Source: Ciona savignyi (Eukaryota > Chordata > Ascidiacea > Phlebobranchia > Cionidae). From it: a stretch of DNA of 64,000 nt. Positions 14,101 to 25,400 of the stretch are shown one piece after another. Position numbers and translations under genes: made by a program. Position 1 is the stretch's first letter; each line of letters begins with the position of its first letter. The notes beneath the pieces are model-generated. The model did no database searches. It saw only the letters and a program-made list of their open reading frames with translations, and was not told the origin of the DNA. The stretch is taken from NCBI GenBank assembly GCA_000149265.1, contig CH003282.1, positions 670,854 to 734,853 of the forward strand, written 5' to 3'.

Positions 14101-15563
14101 TCTACTTCACACTAAAAGCTTAATAAAATCTAAATCTTTTCAATTGGACATTGTTTTGAATTCCACAGCGACAGGAAGTAACATAAAATAATGCAATAGT
14201 GTAAAAAGAGTTTGTTTCAGTTTTTTATCACCAGTGATTTATTGTTTTTTTGGTTTGGTATACACAAAAATTCTTTATGGTTTTTCTTAAAAGTGACAAC
14301 AAATTGAAAAATGGTGAACTTATGAACAGTTGTGTATTAACAGTTAGGATAATTAGGTATTTCTGAATATTCTAGAATATATAGTATTTGGTAAACAGAA
14401 TTTCGTATCCTATTTTTTAATCAAATATTTGGATTTACCATGCAGTGTATAGATTGTTTTATAAAAAAATAGTAAATAAAGAAATAATAAATATAGTAAA
14501 GGAAATTAAACAAATAAAAAGCAATTTGGTTTAAACCATGAAGAGAGTAATTTTTACCACACACACACAACACAACCATAATATGTTGGCTCAGGGGACA
14601 CAGAAATAAGAAGATTAAAGTGGATGGTGGGCACTAGGTGTGTTCTTTTATAATTAAAGTGTAAACCTAAGTGTTGAGTGGTAAATAAGGCATGCAGTGA
14701 ATATGGACAAAAAATTGTGTGCTTAATTGATGGTACCTAATATGCTAACAGCCACCATTGCAAGGGTTGTACAAGAAGCCAAACTTTGCAGATTGGGAAA
14801 CTTGGGACTGTGGACAATAGTATGCAGTAGTCCAGAAATATACTTCAATTAGGATAGGCTATCCAACAACGAGAGATACTATACAGTCAACAATTCGAAG
14901 TCCAAAAGTGCATGATAGCAATGCATTCTTTAGTTTCGGCAAACATAGAGGCCTACCCGGTACACAATTCAGCAAACTTATATACGACTTGGCAAACATA
15001 TATAATAAAGTGCATCCCCACATCTGACAACAACATGCTAATCTACAAAGGTGGCTTAGCAGAGAATAGGCTAAATCATAATATGAGATTGGCGGCAATT
15101 ATCCAAGAAGTATGTACATTTTGCCCTGTTAGCATTTAACCGCATTATTTAACTCTGTCTAACTCTATGTATATTGCTGTGTTTGATTATATACTCAAAA
15201 ATTAAAAACCACCTACCACGACATTGTCGGATAGCGAGAGTCATATCGGAGTAGTGTTAGCTATACGGAAACGTTAGAACAGATATAGTGCCAGACATAG
15301 GCAAAAAGTAAGAAATCCTATGACACCCTACAAGCATGTATAACAAAGAACAATTTTAAGTGACTGACACGCCACCATTACTGAGTTCAAAAGAAACAGG
15401 AATCCAAGAAAAAAATGTCAAGTAAACATGAACATACCTGCTTTGTGGGAGGCAAAACGTGATCAACTAACGTGCTGTTCGCTTCCGTGTTATGTGAAAC
15501 ACTAGATCTAATGCTAACCAAGGGTAAAACGCCATTTGATTCTTTTGGATTAAATAAATCCAT
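8190..15563 (-). CDS. Facilitative sugar transporter, SLC2/GLUT family (class II-like)
   Basis: A major-facilitator sugar transporter, expected to be a 12-helix plasma-membrane uniporter of about 520 residues. Exons in coding order: 15563-15438 (ATG start), 13974-13843, 13511-13383, 12618-12483, 11785-11664, 11144-11044, 10315 into the N gap, gap to 9819, 9503-9356, 9115-8958 and 8342-8190 (stop TAA). Phases agree at all readable junctions. Family landmarks: FQYGYSLGSVNAAA in helix 1, GRLIFG before helix 4, PMYVVEVSPRHLRG after it, PRSPRWLYLVKG after helix 6, QQLTGMNGV in helix 7, DKKGRR in the loop after helix 8, GPGPI in helix 10, and VPETKNRSFIEIE at the C-terminus. The QLS motif of class I glucose transporters is absent in helix 7, as in fructose-capable class II members. 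The exon 2 donor could be six bases further on (13837), and the exon 3 acceptor was chosen to keep frame. Substrate cannot be read from sequence. Confidence 0.93.
8640..8905 (+). repeat. tRNA-related SINE copy (family A) in a transporter intron
   Basis: A degenerate copy of the window's most frequent repeat. Landmarks are TATGTCTCTGGGCAAGCC, then ATTAATGGGTTTTACTACAA, and the tail CATTCACGGGGATAAA. It lies in the last intron of the minus-strand sugar transporter. Confidence 0.65.
10019..10221. other. Assembly gap (203 N)
   Basis: A run of 203 N. It removes the central cytoplasmic loop of the sugar transporter, between the residues ...VSCEIND and VLSSAQLRR.... By family comparison about 25 residues are missing, so the gap probably also hides an intron, unless its length is arbitrary. 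Confidence 0.98.
12180..12340 (+). repeat. Degenerate SINE family A copy
   Basis: Weak match to family A: CCAGTCGCTGCTTATTCAGT, then GCCAGTTAATGGGTTGGAC and a TCATACA..ACAACACACTGCAATAG block interrupted by an ATATATACATAT stretch. It lies in a transporter intron. Confidence 0.5.
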
Positions 15564-15894
15564 TTAACTAAGTAATCAAACTAATATCACCGACTTGTTT
15601 TGCAGGGCAGCCACAAAAACCACCAGATATAACCACAACTTTTGTCTTAAAGGTACGTTGACTATGCTTCTACAAAACACTTGCATATGTCTGAGGAGTA
15701 ATGTTAAAATACTCAGTTTCGTACAATAGTTTTTCTTTGTATGATTAAAGTAAATTTATACTACCATATAGTCATATGGATTTCTATGGTTTTGAGTATA
15801 ATCAGACCAATAAGGGAAAACACCAGTAACGCTACTAAGCATTAAACGTTGTGCAAATGTAAGAACACATTGGCATTAAAGGTATACTTTATAG

Positions 15895-16470
15895 CAGGAG
15901 GGGGGGCAACTTCTCTAGTCGGCGGGCCAGATGTGGGGAAATGAAGTACTCTGACAATACTCTGACCATACAGTAAACATACTGCTTTGTTGCCAACCTT
16001 TGTGAAAAATACTTTGGTATCCAATCTTTGTTAAATGCTCGACACTTTTTTTATTTAATATACGTTTAATAGGATAATACCATGGTTAATATAATAATTC
16101 ATAAAATCCATTTCTATTTAGAATTTAAATATAACTTATAACAGATTAAGAAAAAACTAACCCTAACAATCACGTTGTTACACAGTACCCAGTAGTGGGT
16201 GATGTTTACAACGCTCTCCGTTTTGACCTCATATTGTTTGTTTAAAAATAGAACACAATTGTTTGTTCACTAAGCAATTGTTTATTTCACCAGCTCGCAT
16301 TACCAGTGCGGTGAGAGAAGAGCGATGACCACATTAGTGTGTGGTTGGATACAGACAGCGGGCCGGACTTGGGCCACGTTACAGGTAATTGTTAGATACA
16401 GTCTGGGGGGCCTGTCGAAATCCCTTCACGGGGCGGAACCGACCCGCGGGCCGTATGTTGCCCACCCCTG
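15895..16470. mobile_element. Non-autonomous hAT element, 576 bp
   Basis: Termini are imperfect inverted repeats (left CAGGAGGGGGGGCAAC; right, reverse-complemented, CAGGGGTGGGCAAC), and a perfect 8-bp duplication CTTTATAG flanks the element at 15887-15894 and 16471-16478. Both subterminal regions carry GGCGGGCC/GCGGGCC blocks. No transposase ORF is present. It lies about 330 bp upstream of the transporter start codon, so it may fall in that gene's promoter or leader. Confidence 0.88.
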
Positions 16471-16478
16471 CTTTATAG

Positions 16479-19455
16479 CATCCCTTCTTTTTCTCCGCGG
16501 TTCACTGTGGTATGGGCAGGTGCATTTGGCTGCTACTCGTCGCCTAGCCCAAAAAAAAAAAGTTCACCTTGGGCTGTTATTCTCGTTGCAATGATCAGTG
16601 GGTGACTTAATTTGATTTCTGGTATTAACGACTCGAATCGATCCAACCGTAAATTCTTGTTTTATTGGCCTTGCGCGATATGTTAGTTCATTCTGTTGTT
16701 TTTTGTTCATAAAATCCAGACAATAAATTACACAAAGTGAATATAGGTCGCGAGGACAGATGGTGTGTTTTGGCATTTCAGGATAGCCTATTTATTTAGT
16801 TCGCATTTGCGCTTATTGCGGGCACTAGATCTGTACTTCCCCAACTAAAAGTCCTATGCCAAATCTCCAATAGCTCACAATCTAACTCTTTAACGCCTCT
16901 GGAGCTGCGCTCGAAGCAGGCGAATATTTAGATTCGTTTTCCAAACCGCGTTTTTAATTCTGAATTAATCAAAAGTATTTACACACAAAACGAAACAAGT
17001 CAGCTCGCTAGATGGCATAATGCGGGAAGGATTATAGAAAAACATCGGTGCGGATACTAAAGCTGATTGACAAACCAGAATAAATCAGGGCGAAGAATAA
17101 AGACAGCTGTGCATGTTTTAAGGGCTTATTTCAGCAATTTTAACAAAACTTAATATAACGCGCAAAAAGATTTTACACAAGCCGCTAATTCACTACAGTT
17201 TGGACGTCCATTGTAAATGAGTGAATTGGATCGCGTTTTTAATTAAAACAGCGGACATTCCACCAACTAATCTTATTGGACTGAGTCGTAAACTACGAAA
17301 AGAATAGTATTCTTGTAATAAAACAATTTTAGATATATGCTAGTTCACAACTAAAAATTGTGTAAAAACGAATAATATTCAAATCGAACCATTGGTTCAC
17401 CTCCACTTTAAAGTTCTAGTAAAAAGAAGGAAGCTGTGTAGTGGTGTTTATATAGTTGTTAAGGAGGAATTGACATTATACTGCGGTGTACGTTGTAGCA
17501 CGGGGTAGTAAAACCAGTCGTTAGGTAGGCGGTTGTGTCTTTGGGCAAGCCGGACAGGATACTCGGTCCGTTAACACACAATCGTCACCTCGCGACCACA
17601 GTCCGGTTACCGGAGCTACTACAGTTTGTTGTGTATGATTTAGAAGTTGCTTAAATTTGTTTGGACACATCGAACACAACCGATTAGCTGGCGATCAGTT
17701 TTGAATCTGCAAACATTCTGCTGAATTGTGACTTACTAACCAACCAAGCTAATATGGCGGCGTTCAGCTTAAACGGAATGAACTCTTTAAGCATATCGCT
17801 CCAGCAACCAGTCATGGGCGCGAGGTAATTAGTCGGTTACACGTGTCGTAACGCCCTCTTGCGTATTCGCTTAGTTATCGGCCGATTGTTCTTGTTATAA
17901 ATATCTCGCGTTTTCTCATTCAGGGGATAAAACATAAATATATCTGATGTTGTTCCTGTATTTGGGTTACCAAATATATTGACAACACTTTGCTAGACAT
18001 GAGGAGAGTCATTTGTACAGTTTTGTTCAACTTATTAAAGCTGAGAAGTAGTGGTTATCTTGACATGCGTAACAACTACTTGCTATCGACTGGTGATGCG
18101 ACACAACACCAGTAGAGCAATTCCCGGCTGCTTTGTTTGGCCGAGTAGAATGGTGTATTATTGCGTCACATATCAACCTTCGGGTTGTAGGAACAAAATT
18201 AGTAGCTAGCTAGTCGGTTGTATCATTGAGTATGTCTTAAATCGGACCGAGTGAATGGGTTCTACCTAAACAGCGAATCGATAATGAACAACATACTACA
18301 ATAGCTCTGACAACCAGAAATACCTATATTACCAATAGTCACAATATGATGCTACGGAAGGAAGAAAATATTTGATGACAAAAAATAAGCATACCATCAA
18401 GAGTACCTGTTATGTATATTGAATACCATGCAATTACATAATAGCAGAAATCATGATGAATTAACCATTACAGCTCTAGAAGTGTTAAGTAAAAATAAAG
18501 TCCGTGGTCACACAATACAGTCACATAATTGTAAATAAATAAGTTCACCCAGTATACAACTGTGACTAGGAAAAGTGTTAAACCAGTAGAAGATTGGATA
18601 AAAAATGTAATGATAATTGGATAAACTTAAAGCAAAAACGAAATCAATTTTTATAAATGTCACGGCTCTTTGCGATAACCAAATTTTTCTGTACAAAATT
18701 AAATTAAATATAATGGAGCAATAAATGATATTCTGATAACGTGAATATTTATAACTTTATAAGCCATTGTTTCCAAAAGCTACAATTTACATATTTAATA
18801 GCGTTTAAAAACCAAAAGATGCCGCCCTTTGTATTTTCCAAGCAGCAGTTCAAGAGCAGGTAGCCGGTATAAAAGACCGAGTTTTTGACAACGTTAAAAT
18901 TGGTGACTCATTTTTGAGTAAAAGCATGGTGCTATATTTACAGTTTATACAATTGCAAAAAAAAGACTTGAAACTTATTCTGGTTATTTACACATAATTA
19001 TGCAGAGTGAAAATAAAATATAAGTGTAACTATATGTTTAGGTTGCGATTTTATGCCATTGATTTATATACATCGGCAAGTAAAATAATTACCAGTACAT
19101 TACACAAACATTTAGTGAATACAGCTCACTCAAACCAATTTTAATAATTAAAATATTTTAGTGACTATAGTGAACAACTTATGAGCTCCAACTGTATTTT
19201 GTATTGAAACTATTTTACCAGATAGAGATTTTAGTGTAAAGTATAAGTTCAGACCATGAACATTTTTGCTGTTAGTTTTATAATGGTTTCATGGCAAAAC
19301 TGTTTGGTACCTGCTGGAATTTTTTGAAAAATAAAAATTGGGGATTAAAACTACTTCTATTTTTGCCCACTTAAAATCGTTGGTTGGGCTTCATAGGTAT
19401 TCACTATGTACAAGTTACAAGACAAATACTGCATATTACTGCAATGTTTATATGG
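16479..19455. other. Intergenic region between the transporter 5' end and the CLIC 3' end
   Basis: No coding exon could be supported. A chimeric SINE fragment lies at about 17510-17660. An ATG-led stretch at 17754 ends at a possible splice donor (GCGAG|gtaatt) but has no partner exon and adjoins SINE-like sequence. The proximal part should contain the promoter of the minus-strand sugar transporter, though I see no convincing TATA box. Confidence 0.5.
17510..17660. repeat. Rearranged SINE family A fragment
   Basis: The segment GGTTGTGTCTTTGGGCAAGC reads in plus orientation, but the adjoining CCGGTTACCGGAGCTACTAC and TTGTTGTGTATGATTTAGA read in minus orientation. The copy therefore appears to be a head-to-head junction of two partial family A elements. 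Confidence 0.6.
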
Positions 19456-22400
19456 TTAGTGTTTCACGAGTTTGGGCCTAGGTTTTCTTCCTCCATATGT
19501 CCAAACAATTTCTCCGTCATCTGGACATGTTTGCGTGAATTCATCTGTTGCGTCGGCTGTGTTCAAGTAGCGATGGATGCCATCAAATTTGCAGGGAATT
19601 TCATAGTTTAGCATTTCACGTCCAGCAACCTGTAGGAGAAATTTAAACTCCAGGGCATGTTTCAGTACTTTATCAGGTACCACTTATTAAACTATCGTAC
19701 AACTAATAATTTATTACATGAAAGTTTTTTAAGAACGATAATTTAATAAGTAAAGTCATATTCAGCTAGTTAAATTTAAAATGACCCTGCAATGTGTCAG
19801 TAAAGTCCTAAACCAACTTACCCGAATCATGTTAAGTTTTGGCATTAGGTTACAGTCAGCCATTGTCATAGTGTTGCCATCCACAAATTTGCGTGTTGAT
19901 TTCTGTGGCTCACTTTCATCAGATCCTTCATCAATTTCATCATCCAGTGGCTCATTGAGATAATTGTTGAGTTTCGATAGTTCATTGTTCAGTTTGTTTA
20001 CCATCCCTGATTTAGGAAAATGAATTTTTAGATTGTGTTTGAGGTTTAGTTTAAGACAAAATGTTTTCATATAAAACAGATGTTTACTTTATCTTGAATG
20101 AGAAATACCAAAAAGAGGTTATTCATCAAAATACCATGAGTGGACACCGGACAGTCAAATTGTTAGTTTAGTTTAGTTTAGTTTATTTTTTGTTTCCACG
20201 ATGAAAACACGAAGTGGGACTATCGGTAAAAATTTGGAAAGCAGGAAAAAACGGCAAAACGACAGTCGTTAGAACACGTCTAAAAAAAAGAAATAGACTA
20301 TTAAAATTCTGTATAATTTGACGTGGCCGCTAAACCCAAAAGTTACTTGTTAGATGTATTGCAAGTAGTACATGTTTAATATTGGTTTTATAGTAAATCA
20401 AATCACTTTATTTTATTCACTAGATTGAGGCATTATCTAGAATTATCTTGCTGCAGTCCTGCAGAACACAACCAGATAGTGCATAGTACAGACACTGACC
20501 ACCGACCATCAAATGGATTAAACCTATTTATTTTAGGTAACATAATGAACCATTAATCAAATTTTAACCTTTAATACAAAGTTATATTTACTTAATATTT
20601 AATCGAGCGTACTTAAAAAATCGTATTTCAATCGTGATAATAAACAATAACATTCATACACGAAAATATTAGTTTTCTTAGGACTTACCCTGTCGTTTTG
20701 GATCGTTTGGGTTGCCTTTAAATTTGGCCAGGGCAGAAAACTTAGCAAAGATGTCACTTCCGATGTTGTTACTGTTTGGGTGTTTGCACGATAGTTTAGG
20801 GTAGCGTGGTGGGTATAGCTCAGCTTCAATGAAGTCCTCACATTTTTGAATATCGTTTAACACCTCACCATTGAAGATAAGGAAAGGAGGATTACATCCA
20901 GGAGAAATGTCTGATATGTTCTTTGGTACTCTGTAGTGAAAAACAGCATTTTAACTATTGGGAAATTTCTAAAAAGTTTTATAATTTATGTTTGATTTAT
21001 ATTAATGAACGAAACACTGACTGACTACATAACTGTTTGGTCTATGAATCTCTATAAATACATTATATAAAATATATATTACTCCTGCTGCTTTCTGTAC
21101 ATTGTGCAAGTGAGTTATTATGTTTCCACGGGTGATATGGGAGACCTTATAATGGATTTTGTGTCAGTCATGTTTATCCGTCTGGGTGGGACAGGGGGTG
21201 TTACCTTAGGAGAAAAGAGATTTAACAATTATAGTTAAAAACTATTCAAAAGTGTTATAAAAACTGTTATATTGAATTTCATTTACTGTTAAATAAAGTT
21301 CAGATTTAAATTCTAATCCTGAAGATTCTTAATGAATTAAAGTATATGTCTGTTGTGTATTATTAATCCATTCATAGGTATTGCAAATGCTATTAATTTA
21401 CTTACGTGGCTTTATCAACTGTTGTGACTTGGAACACAACTCCTTTAAGCCACAAGATCATGAAAAGGCGCTGAGAAAAAGGGCAGCAACCAACGCATTC
21501 CCGATCGGATCCAGCCTATAAATGTAAACTTGTTATGACAACCAGTTACTGGGTGGTTGGTGTTGATGTATACAGTGAATATAATGGAAGTGCTTACTTT
21601 CATAGATTATTTATACATGTTGGTATACTGATATATGCACATAGTTTGTATAAACACAGTAGAGAATAAACCACATAATTCTTATAGGTTGTTCAAAACT
21701 TAACAATGCATGCAATTTTTTAACCAATAAAATAAATGAACGAAATGAAAATAAATAAACTAAAAATAATAAAATAGCAAAAATGATGGTTGCTTAAATT
21801 AGTCCACATCTGTCTGTCAATTTTGGTCGCAGAGCTGTGGTCTAAAGGTTGTTAAAGTTTTATTTTTATCCAGTAATTGTTTTCTGATTAACCTGGTAAA
21901 TTACACTTATAACACCAATTTACATTGACATAAAAAATTGAAGAAACTTTCCAACGTCCTTATTAAAGGTTATAATTTAAAACTTTATTATAAGGTAGTA
22001 GCTTATAAGGCAATATTCACCAGCCTAGCAAATTGGTGTCAAGGTGGGTGGAATATTCATTACGAGCCAAAAATTGACCTTTTGTTTTTCTCATTGCCTG
22101 TTTACTTAAAATTCATACTTTTCATAAAAAACTTGTGTTTTAGAAGTTGTGTTTTATAAGAACAAATCCTACCACTTTGAACAAAGAAATCCTTTCCAAA
22201 TCATTGACTGCACATTAACAATTACTACCTCCCAGCGGGAATAATCCGATTAATGTTTGTTATCTCTTAGGGGCTTCCAACAGCTAAGAGGTATTGCAGA
22301 TGTATAATAATATGTTAGGAATTTGGTCTGGCAAAGCTCCTGTACATTTTAAAATTGAGTGCTGGAATTTTACCATTTTCAATTGTTTTGTTAAACTCAG

Positions 22401-25400
22401 ATGTGGGGTGGAAGATACTTTGAATAAACATCATGTCATCTTCAGTGTACTATTGGTAGAACTACAAAACCTTTATTACTAATTATAAAACAAAGTGTTC
22501 ATACTTCAGCAAGAAATATACAAATAACTTGAAAAATTCGCTGGCAGTAGGGTTTATTTTTAAGAGGCGTAACAGACACGGTCTTAATAAGAATTATATA
22601 CTAATACAATAGGCATGCACGCGTTCAAACATACGCGCCTGTTGACCATTGTAAATACCTGAAAGAGACGTTATGAAAAAAGCAATGTGCTATATAAATG
22701 AACTTCTATGAATAGAAGAGACCAGACCGTTGTTTTGCAACTTTAAATCGCGTTAACAGTACGGTCAGACAACACAAACTCAATACGAGTTATTATGTAT
22801 TGTATTATAATATCCTGGACATCGTTTGTACATAAATTCTTTATCGTTACTACAGAAATTATTTTGCCTACTTTAACACTGACGTGTGTAATATCTGTTT
22901 TTTTTCTATAGCTCTGCATTATTGACATTAAATATATTGTATTTTCTGTCCAGCAATTATAATTAAAAATACGGCGCAATTATTTATATAGATCGAATTA
23001 GGGTTGTTATAGATTCACGGCGATTGTGATTTGTTTTGATTTGTCAAAAAACGTTTCTCGATAACAATTTCGTCGAACATAAAAAAAATTTAATTTCGAA
23101 CATACTTTTTTTGCGCATTAGAACATAATCCAAAGTACGATGGTATTAGTACACAGCCCAAGCTTGGCAGTATCAGTATAACGTACCAGGACACTTTTAT
23201 ATCCAGTTTACCACAAACCTTGTGATATTTTATCAAGTTTTGCGATATTGGTAATTACAACGGAATATCGTCACTTACGGAGTCCATCCTAATAACCACG
23301 CCGCAAAAAGTGCTTTTTGGACACGCTGATTAGGCTTTTTAAATTAGCAATTAAATTGATTTGTTTTTATTGTTACTCCTAACAAGGACCAAGGGTACGA
23401 GTTGCTGTTGTATGTGTATTTAGTTTAGTTTAGTTTATTTTTTTATTTCCACGATAAAAACACGTAATGGGACTTTCGGTAAAAATTTGGCAAACGGGAA
23501 AAAACGGCAAAACGACAGTCGTTAGAACACGTCTAAAAAAAGGAAAATTCGGTATAATTTGACGTGGCCGCTAACCCCAAGTATGTATTATTCTGTCGTT
23601 TCCATTACTAAACAACTGTGTTTACAAATTTTCTTCAATGTGGATTTCCACAATCACCATCACAAAAATACCACGTTAATCGCAATTACGACCATTTTCT
23701 TGAAAGTTCCATTTTCAAAATTAAGAAAAAAGACGCGTATGGTTCTGTAATATTGTTTTAACGGGTGGATTGCAATATTAGTGTAGTGATATACGAGGAC
23801 TATATTAAAGATTAAATTCGTCTAAGAAATTTAATTTGGACAATGTCAACGCCCTTTGAAAACCGTGAAAGTTCGAGTAACTACATTAGGTTGGTATGCA
23901 AGGTTAATCAATAACCAGGGCGTGACGGTATTGAAGTACACGAGCGTGACGTAGAGTGATGATTTATAGAAGCACATGTATGTTAGTTTGTTTCTCCAAT
24001 TAATACACTGACCAAAGAGAAATTATAGAATTTTAACATTGTTGCCTTTTTAACGTTATTTTTTTAAATTAAGCGATTTAATGGTACTATGATTGCAAGC
24101 TATTTTTCGTTAGAACCATCAAAATGCGTTATGTGACCTGCAATGGGTAACATTGTGTAAGTTCGGTATTTGTTTTTAAAATTTACCAACTATATATGCA
24201 CATAATTATAGAACACTACTGTTGAAATTTAGAGGTTGCCAGAACATAAGAGACGCATGGTGTTGAGATGTGGTTATCAATTGCTAAACACAAAAGGGAT
24301 TAGCAACTTCTGAGGTTAAATTTATCGTAATGCTCTTCGTAATTTTAACGAATGTATGAAAAATCAACAATCTCGAAAAATTTTGGTGTGTTTTTATGTA
24401 TAGTAAATATACGTAAAATTAAGGCTTTTAAACCAATCGATCAACACATATAGACAAATTTAACGTAACATATTAGACATAGGCCATTGGACGATACCGT
24501 TTTCTTAGATTTTACCCAAGTAATCCCAAACGGTACTTGTTTAAATTACACATGTATATCCTGTCTGAACAACTTCTTACACAGATCATAATACTCGGAC
24601 TACACGCACTGCATCGTAAACAACTTATACCAACCTTAATGAAGAGGTTAATGATGTGTTTACGTTCCGATAGATCATCACTGTTGCTACAGTTTGGCAC
24701 AACTTCTATATGCTTGAGTTCCGACATTATAAACTCTACTTTGAACTGAGTTAACCACTTTGAAAATAATAACAACAAAACAACTTTTAGATAGCTTTGT
24801 GACTCAGCATTGCTTGCGGTAATTATGCCTTATTTGGTAATGAACCATCCTGAATTTATTCTAAAGAACAAAGTTACAAGAACTTTGGTCTGCTAGCTGT
24901 ACAACTTACAGGAACCACTCGACACTACAGTTCAAAGATAACCAAACTTTAAATCTAGTACGATTTCGTGCCAACTCGTATTGATCAATTTAAAATGTTT
25001 CAAATACAAAACTTTTAAACCGACACCGTGCAGCGTCAATTCGTGACCGGCTAAGCAGAACAGTGTATACACACTGCTAAGACTTTATGTCAAACTTCAG
25101 TTGAAATACTGAGGATATCTGAGCAAACACACCGCACTGAACGACCACTTATCCAGCAGGGAACTATTTATCTTACCATTGTTGTATTTTGCACTGCCAA
25201 GAGTTTTTAATACAACTATATAGCGCACAAGCGAATTGCGCATTCCTGGCAATAGAATCACTGGTGTGTTCCACCGCAAAACGCCTCGAGCAAGACGAAA
25301 CCATATCTACCTGTCCTCAAAATAACACGTTTACTGTAGCTAGCCGGCCGTTAAATGCACAGATCAAACTTTTGGAGTCGTCAGTTAGTTTTGAGCTTTG

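Noticed and set aside
17754-17825. ATG-led stretch MAAFSLNGMNSL.. ending at a possible donor on the plus strand
   Set aside because: There is no partner exon, and its end merges into SINE-like GGGCGCGAGG sequence. A leader exon cannot be excluded but is not supported.
23283-23294. Possible CLIC first exon encoding Met-Asp-Ser before a strong gtaagt donor (minus strand)
   Set aside because: It would delete the first beta strand (..LFVK) of the thioredoxin-like domain. The segment at 24635-24727 fits the family much better.
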